Assembly (NCBI GenBank): GCA_028753945.1
Contig: JAPNXP010000016.1
Coordinates: forward strand, 1,364,001-1,428,000
Length of the DNA: 64,000 nt
Direction: 5' to 3'
From: Hexactinellida sp. DTS-2022
Lineage: Eukaryota; Porifera; Hexactinellida
In this document: one piece after another, positions 28,701 to 33,974 of the stretch
How positions within the stretch are numbered: position 1 is the first letter of the stretch
Layout of the letters: each line of letters opens with the position of its first letter
The notes under the pieces: model-generated
What the model saw: the letters and a program-made list of their open reading frames with translations, nothing else
The model's database searches: none
Told to the model about the DNA's origin: nothing
Translations under genes and position numbers: made by a program

Positions 28701-31700
28701 TCGAATTTGGCATATATAAATTGCTAATATGAATATGTATTGTTGTCGTTGTTTAAAAAATTTTAAATCTAAAATAGCGTAGCAACCGAGACATAAAGCC
28801 AGCTTAATATCTGAAAATATATCTGCGCAGACAGCCAAAGGAAAATGCAGTTGGAACAGCGGTATTTTAGATGTAATAGTTAAGTATGTCAAGTATGTTA
28901 AGTATGCATTTGTATATACAGTAGAACTCGGTTATAACGTACCGGGTTAGTACATACTAATTTTCCTTTGTCAAGAGGGTACGTTATAACCGAATTCTAC
29001 TGTAGTTTTCAGCACTTAACTTTAATAATGTGTCTCAGTTTTCGCTTCAAACCATTAAAACATTTCACAATTAATGTATAATTCAGGCCTGTGCGACGCG
29101 CTGGAGACGCACAATTTGAAAGTAAATTTTCTAAGATACCCATAGACTTAATACAAAATTAGTAATTTAGGTGTTGTGTATGTTAGTTAACTCAAAAGCT
29201 CAATCTAAATCTAGCCGCGCTCGCGAAAAATTGGTCATATTTTAAATTAAGCTATGTATGTAGTATATGATTAGAAATTTATATACTAAATATATAGTCA
29301 ACACTAATTTTTTCTTACTTTTTGTTTAACTAATTTTTCGTGCACTAAGTTCTAAATAGGGCGATAATTACGCTACATATGCATCGGTTTATTCTTACTA
29401 TCGTGTTTTCTGACAAAATTTTCCTCAAAAGAATGGTGAAAAACCCTGATACAACTGTACTCAGTACTTACCAGTGGTAGGGTTAATAGCAAAGCTGTCA
29501 ATTCCGCCGATTTGATCATTTCCAAATATAATAGAATATGTGAATGTGGTAGCTATCAACGGGTGGTCCGTGTCCTCAGCTTCGACTGTAAATATAGCAC
29601 CAGTGGTAGATTCGGGTATGGAAATTGTCTGATCTGTGGAACCTGTAACAAATATCGGATCTTCATCATTAATGTCGATGATCAAAACTCTTATGTTTTC
29701 CTAGAGTAGACCAATAGATAAATTAAACTCCAAAATTAACTAATTATAGATCTGAAAATTAAAGTCTAAGCCAAGTTTGGCAATTGGCCGTCTCTAATTT
29801 GTATTGTTAATAATTTGTTATTTCATTGTATTTTATGTGGACCAGTAAATCATCCCTTAATGACTTGATGAATAGCTAAAACTGAATGACATTATAAATT
29901 CATAGAAATTCGAAGCTAATTAGTGTAATAATTTTATTTAATAATTTTTATAATAATATTACTTATTCACATTCCCTAATATACGTATTTGATAGTGTCA
30001 ACAGGTAACCCGGATGGCAAACCAATGAATTGTCAAGGCTGATTAACAAATGACAACCAATGTTAGAAATTCAGGCATTTAATTTAATAATTAGCTATTA
30101 TAATATTACTTTTTCACATTCCCTAATATACGTATTTGATAATGTCAACAGGTAACCCGGATGGCAAACCAATGAATTGCCAAGGCTGATTAACTAACGG
30201 CAACCAAAGTTAGAAATTCAGGCATTTCATTTAATAATTAGCTATTATAATATAAATTTGGTAGAGATATGGAATCTTGCTATTTGGCTCAGTACTTACT
30301 TTATAGAGAGATAAATTAAGCGATATTCACATACCTCAGAAAAAACAGGGCCACTGGGTCCATTAATTATGTTGGTAGCGCGTATAGTGAGTGCATAAGA
30401 AGGCTTAGTTTCATAGTCAAATACTCGATTCACAGCTACAGAATCGTCCAAGTCAGTTCTTATGTTACCATCAGGATCAATGGTGAAACGTCCATCAGAT
30501 CCAGATACAATACTAAAGGTGGAAGGCTGATTATTTCCGATATCAGCATCTGTTACTTTTATCGGCTGGCCAGAAGGATTAACCTACAAAATTAGAGGAA
30601 TAACTTAATAAACACAATAAAGCAAACAATTTAATAATTAAATAAATACAGTATCGCAAAGGTAGGTCTATGTTTGAAATACGGATAAATGGATATTAAT
30701 ATCTATATTTATTCGCATTTAGGGAATTTCTGGTAATGGAAATTACATGTAACTTGTAGGTAGCATACTCTATATCTATGAATGTTAAATAGTTAAGAGT
30801 GTATATAATTTGAAGGTTGATGTGCATAAATGTATAACCAGTTTAGTACTATACTTCTTGATATTGCAATTCATAATGATAAATGGGACAAATATAATCT
30901 CACCTGATGATCATTGGTGACACCCTCCTCAATAGAATAGGAGGTCAGAGTGTTTATAAACACTGGTGCATTATCGTTCACGTCCAAGACAATTATTTGC
31001 ACTGTAACCGTTGGTAAGAATTGACCATTCCTCTGCCCGTCATCAGCAACTACATCGAATGTGTAAGTGGCAATTGTTTCTCTGTCCAATAAACTAGCTA
31101 CCGTTAAAACCCCAGTCAAGGAGTCTATTGAGATCTGAGGAGCATCTGTGAAAAGACGTTTCCTAAATGTAATAGGATCCGATTCAGCATCTGTTGCGAT
31201 TATCTACAGATAAAATAATAAACAAATAAATTATCTATAGGACGTAATAATAAGGACAATCAGAATATTAATTAATTAATTAATTAATATTGATTTAAAT
31301 TGAAAATATTTTCTAGGATAATACAGTTTGCATTATTGATCGAATTTTGAATGATTTACGATGTAAAGGACGGTTAATCAAAAACATATATTTGACATTC
31401 GTTTACATAATAACAATAATAATAATAATGATAACTAGTAACAAATACTACAAAAATGTTATTATTAATTTCAGGAGCGTGCGACACTAAGGGGGGATCT
31501 GGTGTTATCCTCCGGAAATTGTTTAGATTAGACACACTCAAATAACAAATTTAGACAAGCTTTTTTAATTATCATTATTTATATGAAAGACTAAATTGTA
31601 GCCTTCTTGGATGCTGCCTGGAATACTGTTCCACTACTCATAAAGTTAGTTAAATCAATACTGATTATATAATAATTCGTTAATTCGGTGTTCATAAACT

Positions 31701-33974
31701 CGGTAGAGTAGTGTACTCTAATATTTGTTGGTTGCATACCTTATTTTGTACCTATTTTATTGGCAATTTTCTCAAGGGGGGGCACGTGCCCCCTGTGCCT
31801 CCCCCCCCAGAATCCGCCACAGAGTTAGTTATTAGTCAACTACAGTAGTGTTCGCCTAATAGCAATTGCTCTAATAGCAATATTCTCTATTAGCAAGTTA
31901 CTTTTTGTCCCCAAGCGAGCATTTAATGTTAAATTTGTTCCTCTAATAGCAAGTTCGCCTATTAGCAAGGAAATTTCGTGCAAAATGCGACTTGCTATTA
32001 GGCGAACACCACTGTAGTTTAGGTAGGAATTAAATTTACGATCTCTCCCAATCTAAACAAAAGTCGTGTTGTTGTCCAAAAATAGTCAACGTATATATAT
32101 GTTTCAATCTAATATTCGTTCATTCATTTCGAACGAATATTCGAATATTCGAATATTCGGTATATTCGTTCCAGCCTTAAATAATATACTATGTTCTTAT
32201 AGCGGATAGCCTTTATAATTTTCTGATATCGGATAGCCGTTATAACCAACACGCTTTTCCCCAAGATCTTAGATTTATTGGAGGGAAATCTTGTGATCAT
32301 ATAAAATTATGATTGGAAGCACTGGTTATAATAACATTCTTTATATTTGTTATAAAAATATAATATTTTATTCTTAAAATCAGTAATTTACTACTAGAAC
32401 TAACCATAACATGTTTGCATTTACAGTGTTAATTCGTCGAATTATCACTAAATTGAATTATAATAGCAGCAACAAATCCGAGGTAACATTTAAGTCGTTA
32501 CTAAAATACTCAGAGTAGGGTTCGTATAAATAATAGTTTTTAGAATATAGTAGCTCTTATCTCCCAAGAAAACAATTGAGATATTAGTATTAAATTCCTC
32601 TGGCACTTAGTTCGGCTATTAGCAACCATATGAACTCAAATGTATCATTCAATAGCTAATTTTAGAAAAAATTTCTGTAACATAAATAGTATACTACTGT
32701 ACGTACTAAGTTACAATAAATCTAATTTAGATGTATAAAATCGTGTATAAAAACAATAAATTACTTGGACAGAAATAAAGAAGTCTATTGAATAAGTCAT
32801 AAGTTATCCTATAAGCACTGAGAAAGCAGAAGCAACATATGAAGTGGTAAGTGGAAGATTTTACGATCTATAAAGTGGAACAGCGTCTACAATAGAGTCT
32901 CAATAATACATAAGGAGTAGGGGTTGTCAAAATGGTTGGTAACAATTCCCGAGCTCGTCTATATCATTAACCTTTAAAAATTTATACGATAAGGTCCCCT
33001 GATAATAGGCGCTGATCCAGGGTTTGTGGAAGGGGTGGTAATCAATCAGCTGGGGGTCTGAGGGTCTGGGGGGTTTACAGCGGGCCCCCAGTGGGGTCCA
33101 TTGAGAAAAATATTATTTATTTCATTTTTCTTCAATTTTTCTTTACTCGGATATTATTAATTGAGAGCTAAAGGGGATGGTCACCCCCCCAATGAATCAG
33201 CGCCTGTAATAGATCAATTAAAAGTGGAAGGCGATGCCGTACCTGCCACGTCGGATGTGCCGCCCTTGTAAGGGTTCAGATAAATGTATACTGGAGATGC
33301 TACAAATATGGTTACATGGAATTATCCAGGAGCGCGAGACGCTCCTTTTGGAGCATGATTTTTGGAAAATTTGAATTTAGGAGAGAGAAAATTTATATCC
33401 TCTCCTATACCGTAACATTAATTTGTGATTTAGGCGTATGAAAATTGGATCACACCAGGATTAGGAGCGTATTTATAAATGGCTGTATAATATCCTGAAT
33501 GGTCTAGTAAACTAGTATATTGTCATTACTATTACCATAGTAACGAATTCCCCGAAATAATATACTACGACGAGAACTTCTCTCAAACGAATATGGAATT
33601 GTAATATAGCTAGTAAAGCAATGGAGGGGTATATACTATAGTCCAAGCGAGAAAAACGAGAAACGGGCTGCTGCACTTGTACATTGATCTATCAACAATA
33701 TGTTTAGTAAATCTATGAATGTGTCGATCGATTCATATTCCAAGATATTTGTTGAAATGCACTCAGACAACACTCGGTGACAAACGCAAAGTAACTTATA
33801 TACACTCACCCCATTTGCTGGACTCGTTGCAGTGAGCGGGGTGCTAACAATAGAAGCTTCAGATACTGAAAATACATATTGAGGAGAAGAGAATATAGGA
33901 GGTATATTGTCTTGAGAAAATACTCGTTGAATTAGAACAAATGTTATCAATAAATGAATCAAACAAACTCTCAT
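1574..33974 (-). CDS. Giant cadherin gene, 27 exons, 3' end outside window
   Basis: Exons: 33810-33974, 30904-31203, 30335-30583, 29472-29700, 25774-26015, 23558-23881, 22777-23109, 21802-22072, 21277-21726, 18722-18895, 17883-18161, 17359-17603, 15137-15392, 14368-14582, 13494-13743, 12113-12366, 11044-11248, 10134-10343, 9022-9359, 8097-8345, 7174-7666, 5128-5301, 4864-5060, 3675-4037, 2055-2268, 1860-1978, 1574-1780. They sum to 7005 nt (2335 codons), every junction keeps frame, and all introns are GT-AG. The product is a signal peptide followed by 21 complete EC repeats of about 105 residues plus part of EC22. The inter-repeat calcium linkers are visible (DVNDNAPVF, DINDEDPIF, DVNDNSPTF, DINDNSPVF and others), as are LDRE-type motifs. 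By family it is a calcium-dependent cell-surface adhesion protein. The FAT/Dachsous size class is likely, but no EGF, LamG, membrane or cytoplasmic part lies in the window, so the subfamily is open. Confidence 0.93.
1860..1978 (-). CDS. Cadherin exon 26: EC21
   Basis: Phase 1 in, phase 0 out. Reads KFSLNADSGELRTTVVLSRE and VLVEVTDGTNTVP. Confidence 0.9.
2055..2268 (-). CDS. Cadherin exon 25: EC21
   Basis: Phase 0 in, phase 1 out. Reads VSITDANDNFPQF, ESSNIGTLVLTLTATDADFG and ISFQFGSTSQNT. Confidence 0.92.
2578..2655. repeat. Fragment of the 13940-type pogo-like MITE
   Basis: The stretch CGCCTTATCCGGAATTCGT through TTGTATTGAAAAGG matches the interiors of the MITEs at 67-242 and 13940-14092. 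Both termini are missing. Confidence 0.5.
2700..3045 (+). repeat. Interspersed repeat, copy 1 (second copy at 40348-40680)
   Basis: About 330 bp sharing GAGATACAGC, TTGTACCACTTGTGCCACAA and GTTCAAATACTTTTT with 40348-40680 in the same orientation and order. Family unknown; no ORF. Confidence 0.6.
3523..3618. mobile_element. 96-bp hAT-type MITE
   Basis: Ends CAGTGGTTCTCAA ... TTGAGAACCACGG are typical hAT termini. Flanking 8-bp sequences CTGTATAA (left) and TTGTATAA (right) match at 7 of 8 positions, a slightly worn target duplication. Confidence 0.75.
3675..4037 (-). CDS. Cadherin exon 24: EC19/EC20 linker and EC20
   Basis: 121 codons, phase 0 at both ends. Reads VSVTDSNDHTPTFDFPSYSV, VVTDLDTGDDGAISLSL and WILKVIASDNNAV. 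Confidence 0.93.
4088..4261. mobile_element. pogo-like MITE
   Basis: Ends TACAGTAGACTCTC ... GAGAGTTTACTGTA. Same TA-CAGT layout as the 67-242 element but a different subterminal sequence. Intronic. Confidence 0.7.
4262..4863. other. Intron, nothing recognised
   Basis: AT-rich sequence between a MITE and cadherin exon 23. No ORF, inverted repeat or RNA gene seen. Confidence 0.5.
4864..5060 (-). CDS. Cadherin exon 23: EC19
   Basis: Phase 1 in, phase 0 out. Reads DIVVLDADTVGTLTFEIVSG and FDFETTMSYSLVIRVSDG. Donor GTTAGT. Confidence 0.9.
5128..5301 (-). CDS. Cadherin exon 22: EC18 end and EC19 start
   Basis: Phase 1 at both ends. Reads ILDYDGSEKSFSLVINATD and the linker DENDIAPQI. Confidence 0.9.
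5340..6300. repeat. Interspersed element C, copy 1, with Helitron fragment inside
   Basis: The left end (CTCACAGACGGGATGGGAGTG, 5346 on) recurs inverted at 46955-47035. The right part (GACCAGAACACAAATTTCG through CGTACGGCCGGCCGGG) recurs at 39050-39240 and in 45240-46320. A Helitron 3'-end fragment occupies about 5712-5995. No coding potential found. Confidence 0.55.
5712..5995 (-). mobile_element. Truncated Helitron-family fragment
   Basis: Starts with CGAGCCCTTCGGTCTCGGTC then GCTTTGCGAC, which is the reverse complement of the family 3' end (hairpin GTCGCAAAGCGAC, then CTCG). It continues into the family body (GTTGATTTTGAATT, ATAAATGCGAAATTCGT). The 5' terminus is missing. Confidence 0.6.
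6301..7173. other. Intron, nothing recognised
   Basis: AT-rich, many short runs such as ACGTATTATA. No ORF or clear repeat boundary seen. Confidence 0.4.
7174..7666 (-). CDS. Cadherin exon 21: EC17 and EC18 start
   Basis: 493 nt, phase 0 in, phase 1 out. The longest exon: FSLNPNTGQLSLISAFDREE, FTIVASDGETPPRQG, the linker DTNDNSPMF and VEASDADATPAF. Confidence 0.93.
7879..8020. mobile_element. Worn pogo-like MITE
   Basis: Begins CAGTACACCCTCGCTTATCC and contains inverted GTTCGGATTAG / CTTATCCGAAC segments. A related fragment begins at 3187 (CAGTACATCCTCGC). Right boundary uncertain. Confidence 0.45.
8097..8345 (-). CDS. Cadherin exon 20: EC16
   Basis: 83 codons, phase 0 at both ends. Contains ANDADSGSNAQLSYEIDSTN and a degenerate linker AENEDTP, completed by VF in the next exon. 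Confidence 0.91.
8346..9021. other. Intron, nothing recognised
   Basis: No repeat copy or ORF recognised between cadherin exons 20 and 19. Confidence 0.4.
9022..9359 (-). CDS. Cadherin exon 19: EC15 and EC16 start
   Basis: Phase 1 in, phase 0 out. Contains LAIDNDDSPFNVVTYSLL, FSINSNTGAISVDKTTG, the linker DINDNFPIF and EITAIGTTILAVQ. Confidence 0.93.
9590..10060. mobile_element. pogo-like element with long AATTGGGAC termini
   Basis: Ends TAGTCGACTCCGCTTAATTG ... CAATTAAGCGGAGTCAATTGTA are inverted. The interior repeats TTAATTGGGACA / TTAATCGGGA motifs. 471 bp, no transposase ORF. Confidence 0.6.
10134..10343 (-). CDS. Cadherin exon 18: EC14 and EC15 start
   Basis: Phase 1 at both ends. Reads PLNREVRASYSLTVTVND and VQVTDINDETPTFEMDTYIL. 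Confidence 0.91.
10344..11043. other. Intron, nothing recognised
   Basis: AT-rich spacer between cadherin exons 18 and 17 with no recognised element. Confidence 0.4.
11044..11248 (-). CDS. Cadherin exon 17: EC13/EC14 linker and EC14
   Basis: Phase 0 in, phase 1 out. Reads VTVTLLDINDNSPVF, ESAAGAQVVATFTVSDLD and GGPFTISSSADT. Confidence 0.91.
11340..11480. mobile_element. pogo-like MITE
   Basis: Ends TACATTGTAAGCCGCTTAAT ... ATTAAGCGGCTTACCTGTA. 141 bp with TA edges; a third terminal-sequence family in this gene. Confidence 0.7.
12113..12366 (-). CDS. Cadherin exon 16: EC13, with a cysteine pair
   Basis: Phase 1 in, phase 0 out. Contains EILEEAINVFVMLVSATDLD, ALNREITPSFAIMICASDQG and STVLSVCEP. 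Two cysteines sit on neighbouring late strands. Confidence 0.91.
12534..13444 (-). mobile_element. Non-autonomous Helitron
   Basis: Read on the minus strand, it starts TCTGTATATTAAAACGC next to an A and ends ...GTCGCGAAGCGAC (hairpin), spacer, CTCG followed by T. Start TC, 3' hairpin about a dozen bases from the end, and insertion between A and T are Helitron hallmarks. 911 bp. Its body differs from the 15504 and 47062 copies but matches 26035-26835. Confidence 0.65.
13494..13743 (-). CDS. Cadherin exon 15: EC12, with an unusual donor
   Basis: Phase 0 in, phase 1 out. Reads IVATDADRNDVISYSIVSG, LDFETTPAYYLLVQASDNG and DVNDNTPIF. The frame requires donor GTCGGT just after the F of the linker. 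It then joins exon 16 to give PIFDRNPVN, the usual start of an EC repeat. Confidence 0.88.
13940..14092. mobile_element. pogo-like MITE
   Basis: Ends TACAGTAAACCCTCGTTAG ... AAGAGAGTATACTGTA. The interior CGCCTTATCCGGAATTCGTG matches 67-242. Confidence 0.7.
14368..14582 (-). CDS. Cadherin exon 14: EC11 and EC12 start
   Basis: Phase 1 in, phase 0 out. Contains SRVNHEQNSLFQFQVIATDS, the weak linker NTNENPPVF and FSTSISEDTASATSVLS. Confidence 0.91.
14583..15136. other. Intron; possible hAT MITE end at about 14800-14903
   Basis: The segment ending ATGATTTTTAACAACCCTG resembles the right half of the hAT-type MITE at 63209-63510 (AATCCGATTTTTT motif and CAACCCTG end). No other feature recognised. 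Confidence 0.4.
15137..15392 (-). CDS. Cadherin exon 13: EC10 end and EC11 start
   Basis: Phase 0 in, phase 1 out. The EC10/EC11 linker is the poorly conserved GVNEFEPSF, followed by VTATDQDDVSTPDGVFTYS. Confidence 0.91.
15504..16422 (-). mobile_element. Non-autonomous Helitron with nested MITE
   Basis: On the minus strand it starts TCTATATATTAAAACTCAAT and ends with hairpin GTCGCAAAGCGAC, then CTCG and T. The body shares AAATGCGAAATTCG / CAGCATACTTGTTTACC units with 47062-47769. It is interrupted by the MITE at 15917-16313. Confidence 0.65.
15917..16313. mobile_element. MITE with CTTATTATAGG termini, copy 1
   Basis: Long inverted repeats start CTTATTATAGGAAATTAACG and contain multiple GCGTTAATTTCATGG units. 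It sits inside the Helitron 15504-16422, splitting the body sequence that is continuous at 47640-47690. An inverted sister copy lies at 48086-48453. Confidence 0.75.
16440..16700. repeat. Short-palindrome repeats (GTTGATTTTGTAAAATC type)
   Basis: Several copies of a palindromic unit like TTGATTTTGCAAAATCAACC and TTGATTTTGTAAAAATCGAC, the same unit that forms an array at 41955-42298. Confidence 0.5.
16701..17358. other. Intron, low-complexity AT tract at 17205-17240
   Basis: Contains a TATATATATATATTTATTTATTTATT run; otherwise nothing recognised. Confidence 0.4.
17359..17603 (-). CDS. Cadherin exon 12: EC10, with a cysteine pair
   Basis: Phase 1 in, phase 0 out. Contains SNCSTTLSEDTALGVFCSL (two cysteines in the first strands, a possible intradomain disulphide), VSDADQDGTPAF and ALDFEVTKTYSFTIA. 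Confidence 0.9.
17883..18161 (-). CDS. Cadherin exon 11: EC9
   Basis: 279 nt, phase 1 at both ends. Contains ITYSLDNAPSASGNPKQFV, LDYETLNTLVLTLTASDG and a degenerate linker NVNDNTPTL. Confidence 0.92.
18162..18721. other. Intron, nothing recognised
   Basis: No element boundaries or ORFs seen between cadherin exons 11 and 10. Confidence 0.4.
18722..18895 (-). CDS. Cadherin exon 10: EC8 end and EC9 start
   Basis: 174 nt, phase 1 at both ends. Reads REEFTVITLNIEVSD, the linker DQNDNGPKF and YTETVFESIPT. The upstream intron (18896-21276) is long and full of MITEs. A phase-1/1 cassette exon hidden there cannot be excluded, but the domain reads as complete. Confidence 0.9.
18975..19012 (+). repeat. 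Orphan Helitron-family 3' end
   Basis: CGCGAAGCGACGGAGACC followed by AAAGAGCTCGT is a worn copy of the family 3' hairpin and CTCG end. No matching 5' end nearby. Confidence 0.45.
19716..19866. mobile_element. Putative hAT-type MITE
   Basis: Inverted ends CAGGGCTTCATTTAG ... CTAAATGAAACCCTG. The flanks share AGTTG only, so the target duplication is unclear. Confidence 0.5.
20380..20978. mobile_element. Outer hAT-type MITE with a second MITE nested in its end
   Basis: Ends CAGTGGTTTTTTT ... AAAAAAACACTG. 8-bp flanks CCAGTAAT and CCAGTAAA match at 7 of 8 positions. The MITE 20393-20821 has landed in its left terminal repeat. Confidence 0.65.
20393..20821. mobile_element. hAT-type MITE rich in CGAATATTCG, copy 1
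   Basis: Ends TAGGGCTGAAACGAATA ... CGAATATTCGTTTCAGCCCTC, flanked by a perfect 8-bp duplication GTTTTTTT (20385-20392 and 20822-20829). An inverted, nearly full-length sister copy is at 42308-42720 and a truncated copy at 32045-32177. Non-coding. Confidence 0.85.
21277..21726 (-). CDS. Cadherin exon 9: EC7 and most of EC8
   Basis: 450 nt, phase 1 at both ends. Reads ATDPDSVDGPVVYSKSGDNE, FAVIASDQGTPPLS, the linker DLNDLPPEF and TATDADRTSPNNQFKF. Confidence 0.93.
21802..22072 (-). CDS. Cadherin exon 8: EC6 and EC7 start
   Basis: Phase 0 in, phase 1 out. Contains VLDFESTGSTPFNLTIVVSD and the linker DVNDNSPVF, followed by FTNNENEMGTVVG. Confidence 0.92.
22086..22238. repeat. Possible small MITE of GTTAA/TTAAC repeats
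   Basis: GGCACAGTTAATC at the left and TTTAGTGCC at the right flank alternating GTTAA and TTAAC words. Termini and target duplication are not convincing. Confidence 0.3.
22275..22615. repeat. Possible MITE with GATCC-rich ends
   Basis: GGACATTAGGGTCTTTTGATC near the left is roughly mirrored by AAGGATCGTCTAATGCCCTA at the right. No clear target duplication. Confidence 0.35.
22777..23109 (-). CDS. Cadherin exon 7: EC5 and EC6 start
   Basis: 111 codons, phase 0 at both ends. Contains FTLDPDTGVLSLTAVLDF, the linker DVNGNDPVL and VSATDLDQG. Confidence 0.92.
23110..23557. other. Intron, nothing recognised
   Basis: No repeat or ORF recognised. Confidence 0.4.
23558..23881 (-). CDS. Cadherin exon 6: EC4 and EC5 start
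   Basis: 108 codons, phase 0 at both ends. Contains FDVDVNTGLVFVRREFDRET, the linker DVNDNSPTF, and NPVTDIDEGVNQQ at the start of EC5. Confidence 0.93.
24306..25597. mobile_element. Terminal-inverted-repeat element with TTGTTGCATGCAAC blocks
   Basis: Ends CCACCATACACGATGCAAC ... GTTGCATTGTGTATGGTGG. Subterminal regions repeat GTTGCATGCAAC palindromes. About 1.3 kb, non-coding, with a hAT-type MITE nested at 24611-24883. Target duplication not identified. Related fragments occur at 42940-43080. Confidence 0.65.
24611..24883. mobile_element. hAT-type MITE filled with CCCGAAC repeats
   Basis: Ends CAGAGTTGGAATCGGG ... CCCGATTCCAACTCTG, flanked by a perfect 8-bp duplication ATCAAGCC (24603-24610 and 24884-24891). 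The interior is almost entirely tandem ACCCGA/ACCCGACCCG words that extend the terminal repeat. 273 bp. Confidence 0.88.
25774..26015 (-). CDS. Cadherin exon 5: EC3 end and EC4 start
   Basis: Enters in phase 1 and leaves in phase 0. Reads VISVAVAELDHEILTEYTL, the linker DVNESPPVF and VQATDTDA. The fourth linker position is E rather than D, a tolerated variant. Confidence 0.92.
26035..26835 (+). mobile_element. Degenerate Helitron
   Basis: Begins with AATAATTTGTTTGTTTGT and the family body (TTGCATGCAGGGCAATTTTA, GACAACGATCTATTGG). That body is the reverse complement of 13190-13350 in the 12534 Helitron. Ends near GTCGTGAAGCGACTGAGATC. Boundaries approximate. Confidence 0.45.
26886..26998 (+). 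repeat. Interspersed repeat E, copy 1
   Basis: Shares GGAGCG-GAGACGCTCCTTTT and TTTAGGAGCGCGAAAATTT with 33327-33505 and, more loosely, 46757-46935. Each copy ends near TGTATAATACCCTGA-like sequence. Nature unknown. Confidence 0.5.
27113..27160 (-). repeat. Deletion derivative joining both Helitron termini
   Basis: ATTCGGTCTCGGTCGCTTT (3' end) is joined within 25 bases to TCGAGATTTAATAATATAGA (5' end), so the whole body is missing. Confidence 0.5.
27161..28512. other. Intron, nothing recognised
   Basis: AT-rich sequence of the 3.4-kb intron between cadherin exons 5 and 4. No ORF or element boundary recognised. Confidence 0.4.
28513..28780 (+). repeat. Helitron 5'-end fragment
   Basis: ATATCTATATTTTAGTTTGT with GTTTGTTTGTCTGGATTG matches the family 5' terminus. 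The body continues with ATGCTGAACACAATTTTGGC and TTGTTGTCGTTGTTTA. No 3' end found. Confidence 0.45.
28917..29004. mobile_element. 88-bp pogo-like MITE
   Basis: Nearly perfect palindrome: TACAGTAGAACTCGGTTATA ... TATAACCGAATTCTACTGTA. Confidence 0.8.
29472..29700 (-). CDS. Cadherin exon 4: EC2/EC3 linker and EC3
   Basis: Starts in phase 0 and ends in phase 1. Carries the linker DINDEDPIF, the motif VEAEDTDHP and AINPTT before the donor GTAAGT. Confidence 0.92.
29953..30246. repeat. Direct tandem duplication, 147-bp period
   Basis: Two copies of a unit containing CATTCCCTAATATACGTATT and CAACAGGTAACCCGGATGGC follow each other with few differences, inside the intron between exons 4 and 3. Confidence 0.8.
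30335..30583 (-). CDS. Cadherin exon 3: EC2
   Basis: Codons 156-238, phase 0 at both ends. Motifs include VTDADIGNNQPSTFSI, FTIDPDGNIRTDL and FDYETKPSYALTIRATN. A tandem duplication (29953-30246) lies in the downstream intron. Confidence 0.92.
30904..31203 (-). CDS. Cadherin exon 2: EC1 and linker to EC2
   Basis: Codons 56-155, phase 0 at both ends. It reads ATDAESDP, LDRETIATYTFDVVADDG and the calcium linker DVNDNAPVF. Continuity with exon 1 (SPANG then IIATDAESDP) is typical of an EC repeat, despite the 2.6 kb intron between them. Confidence 0.92.
31841..32016. mobile_element. pogo-like MITE
   Basis: Ends TACAGTAGTGTTCGCCTAAT ... ATTAGGCGAACACCACTGTA. The interior repeats TAATAGCAA words. 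176 bp. Confidence 0.8.
32045..32177. mobile_element. Truncated copy of the CGAATATTCG hAT-type MITE
   Basis: Matches the right part of 42308-42720 from AAAAGTCGTGTTGTTGTCC to GGTATATTCGTTCCAGCCTT. The left end is absent. Confidence 0.7.
33327..33505 (+). repeat. Interspersed repeat E, copy 2
   Basis: Same GGAGCGCGAGACGCTCCTTT core as 26886-26998. Confidence 0.5.
33810..33974 (-). CDS. Cadherin exon 1: start codon, signal peptide, start of EC1
   Basis: ATG at 33974 gives MRVCLIHLLITFVLIQRVFS, a textbook signal peptide, then QDNIPPIFSSPQYVFSVSE, the first strand of EC1. Codons 1-55, ending in phase 0 before donor GTGAGT. An in-frame ATG 147 bases upstream (34121) would add a second hydrophobic stretch, so the downstream start is preferred. 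Confidence 0.9.

Larger units (their letters stand above)
31204..33809. other. First cadherin intron: repeats only
   Basis: Holds an ATTA run (31265-31290), a GC-rich remnant of the GGGCGTAGCC-type MITE (31775-31822), a pogo-like MITE (31841-32016), a hAT fragment (32045-32177) and repeat E (33327-33505). The rest shows nothing recognised. Confidence 0.6.
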
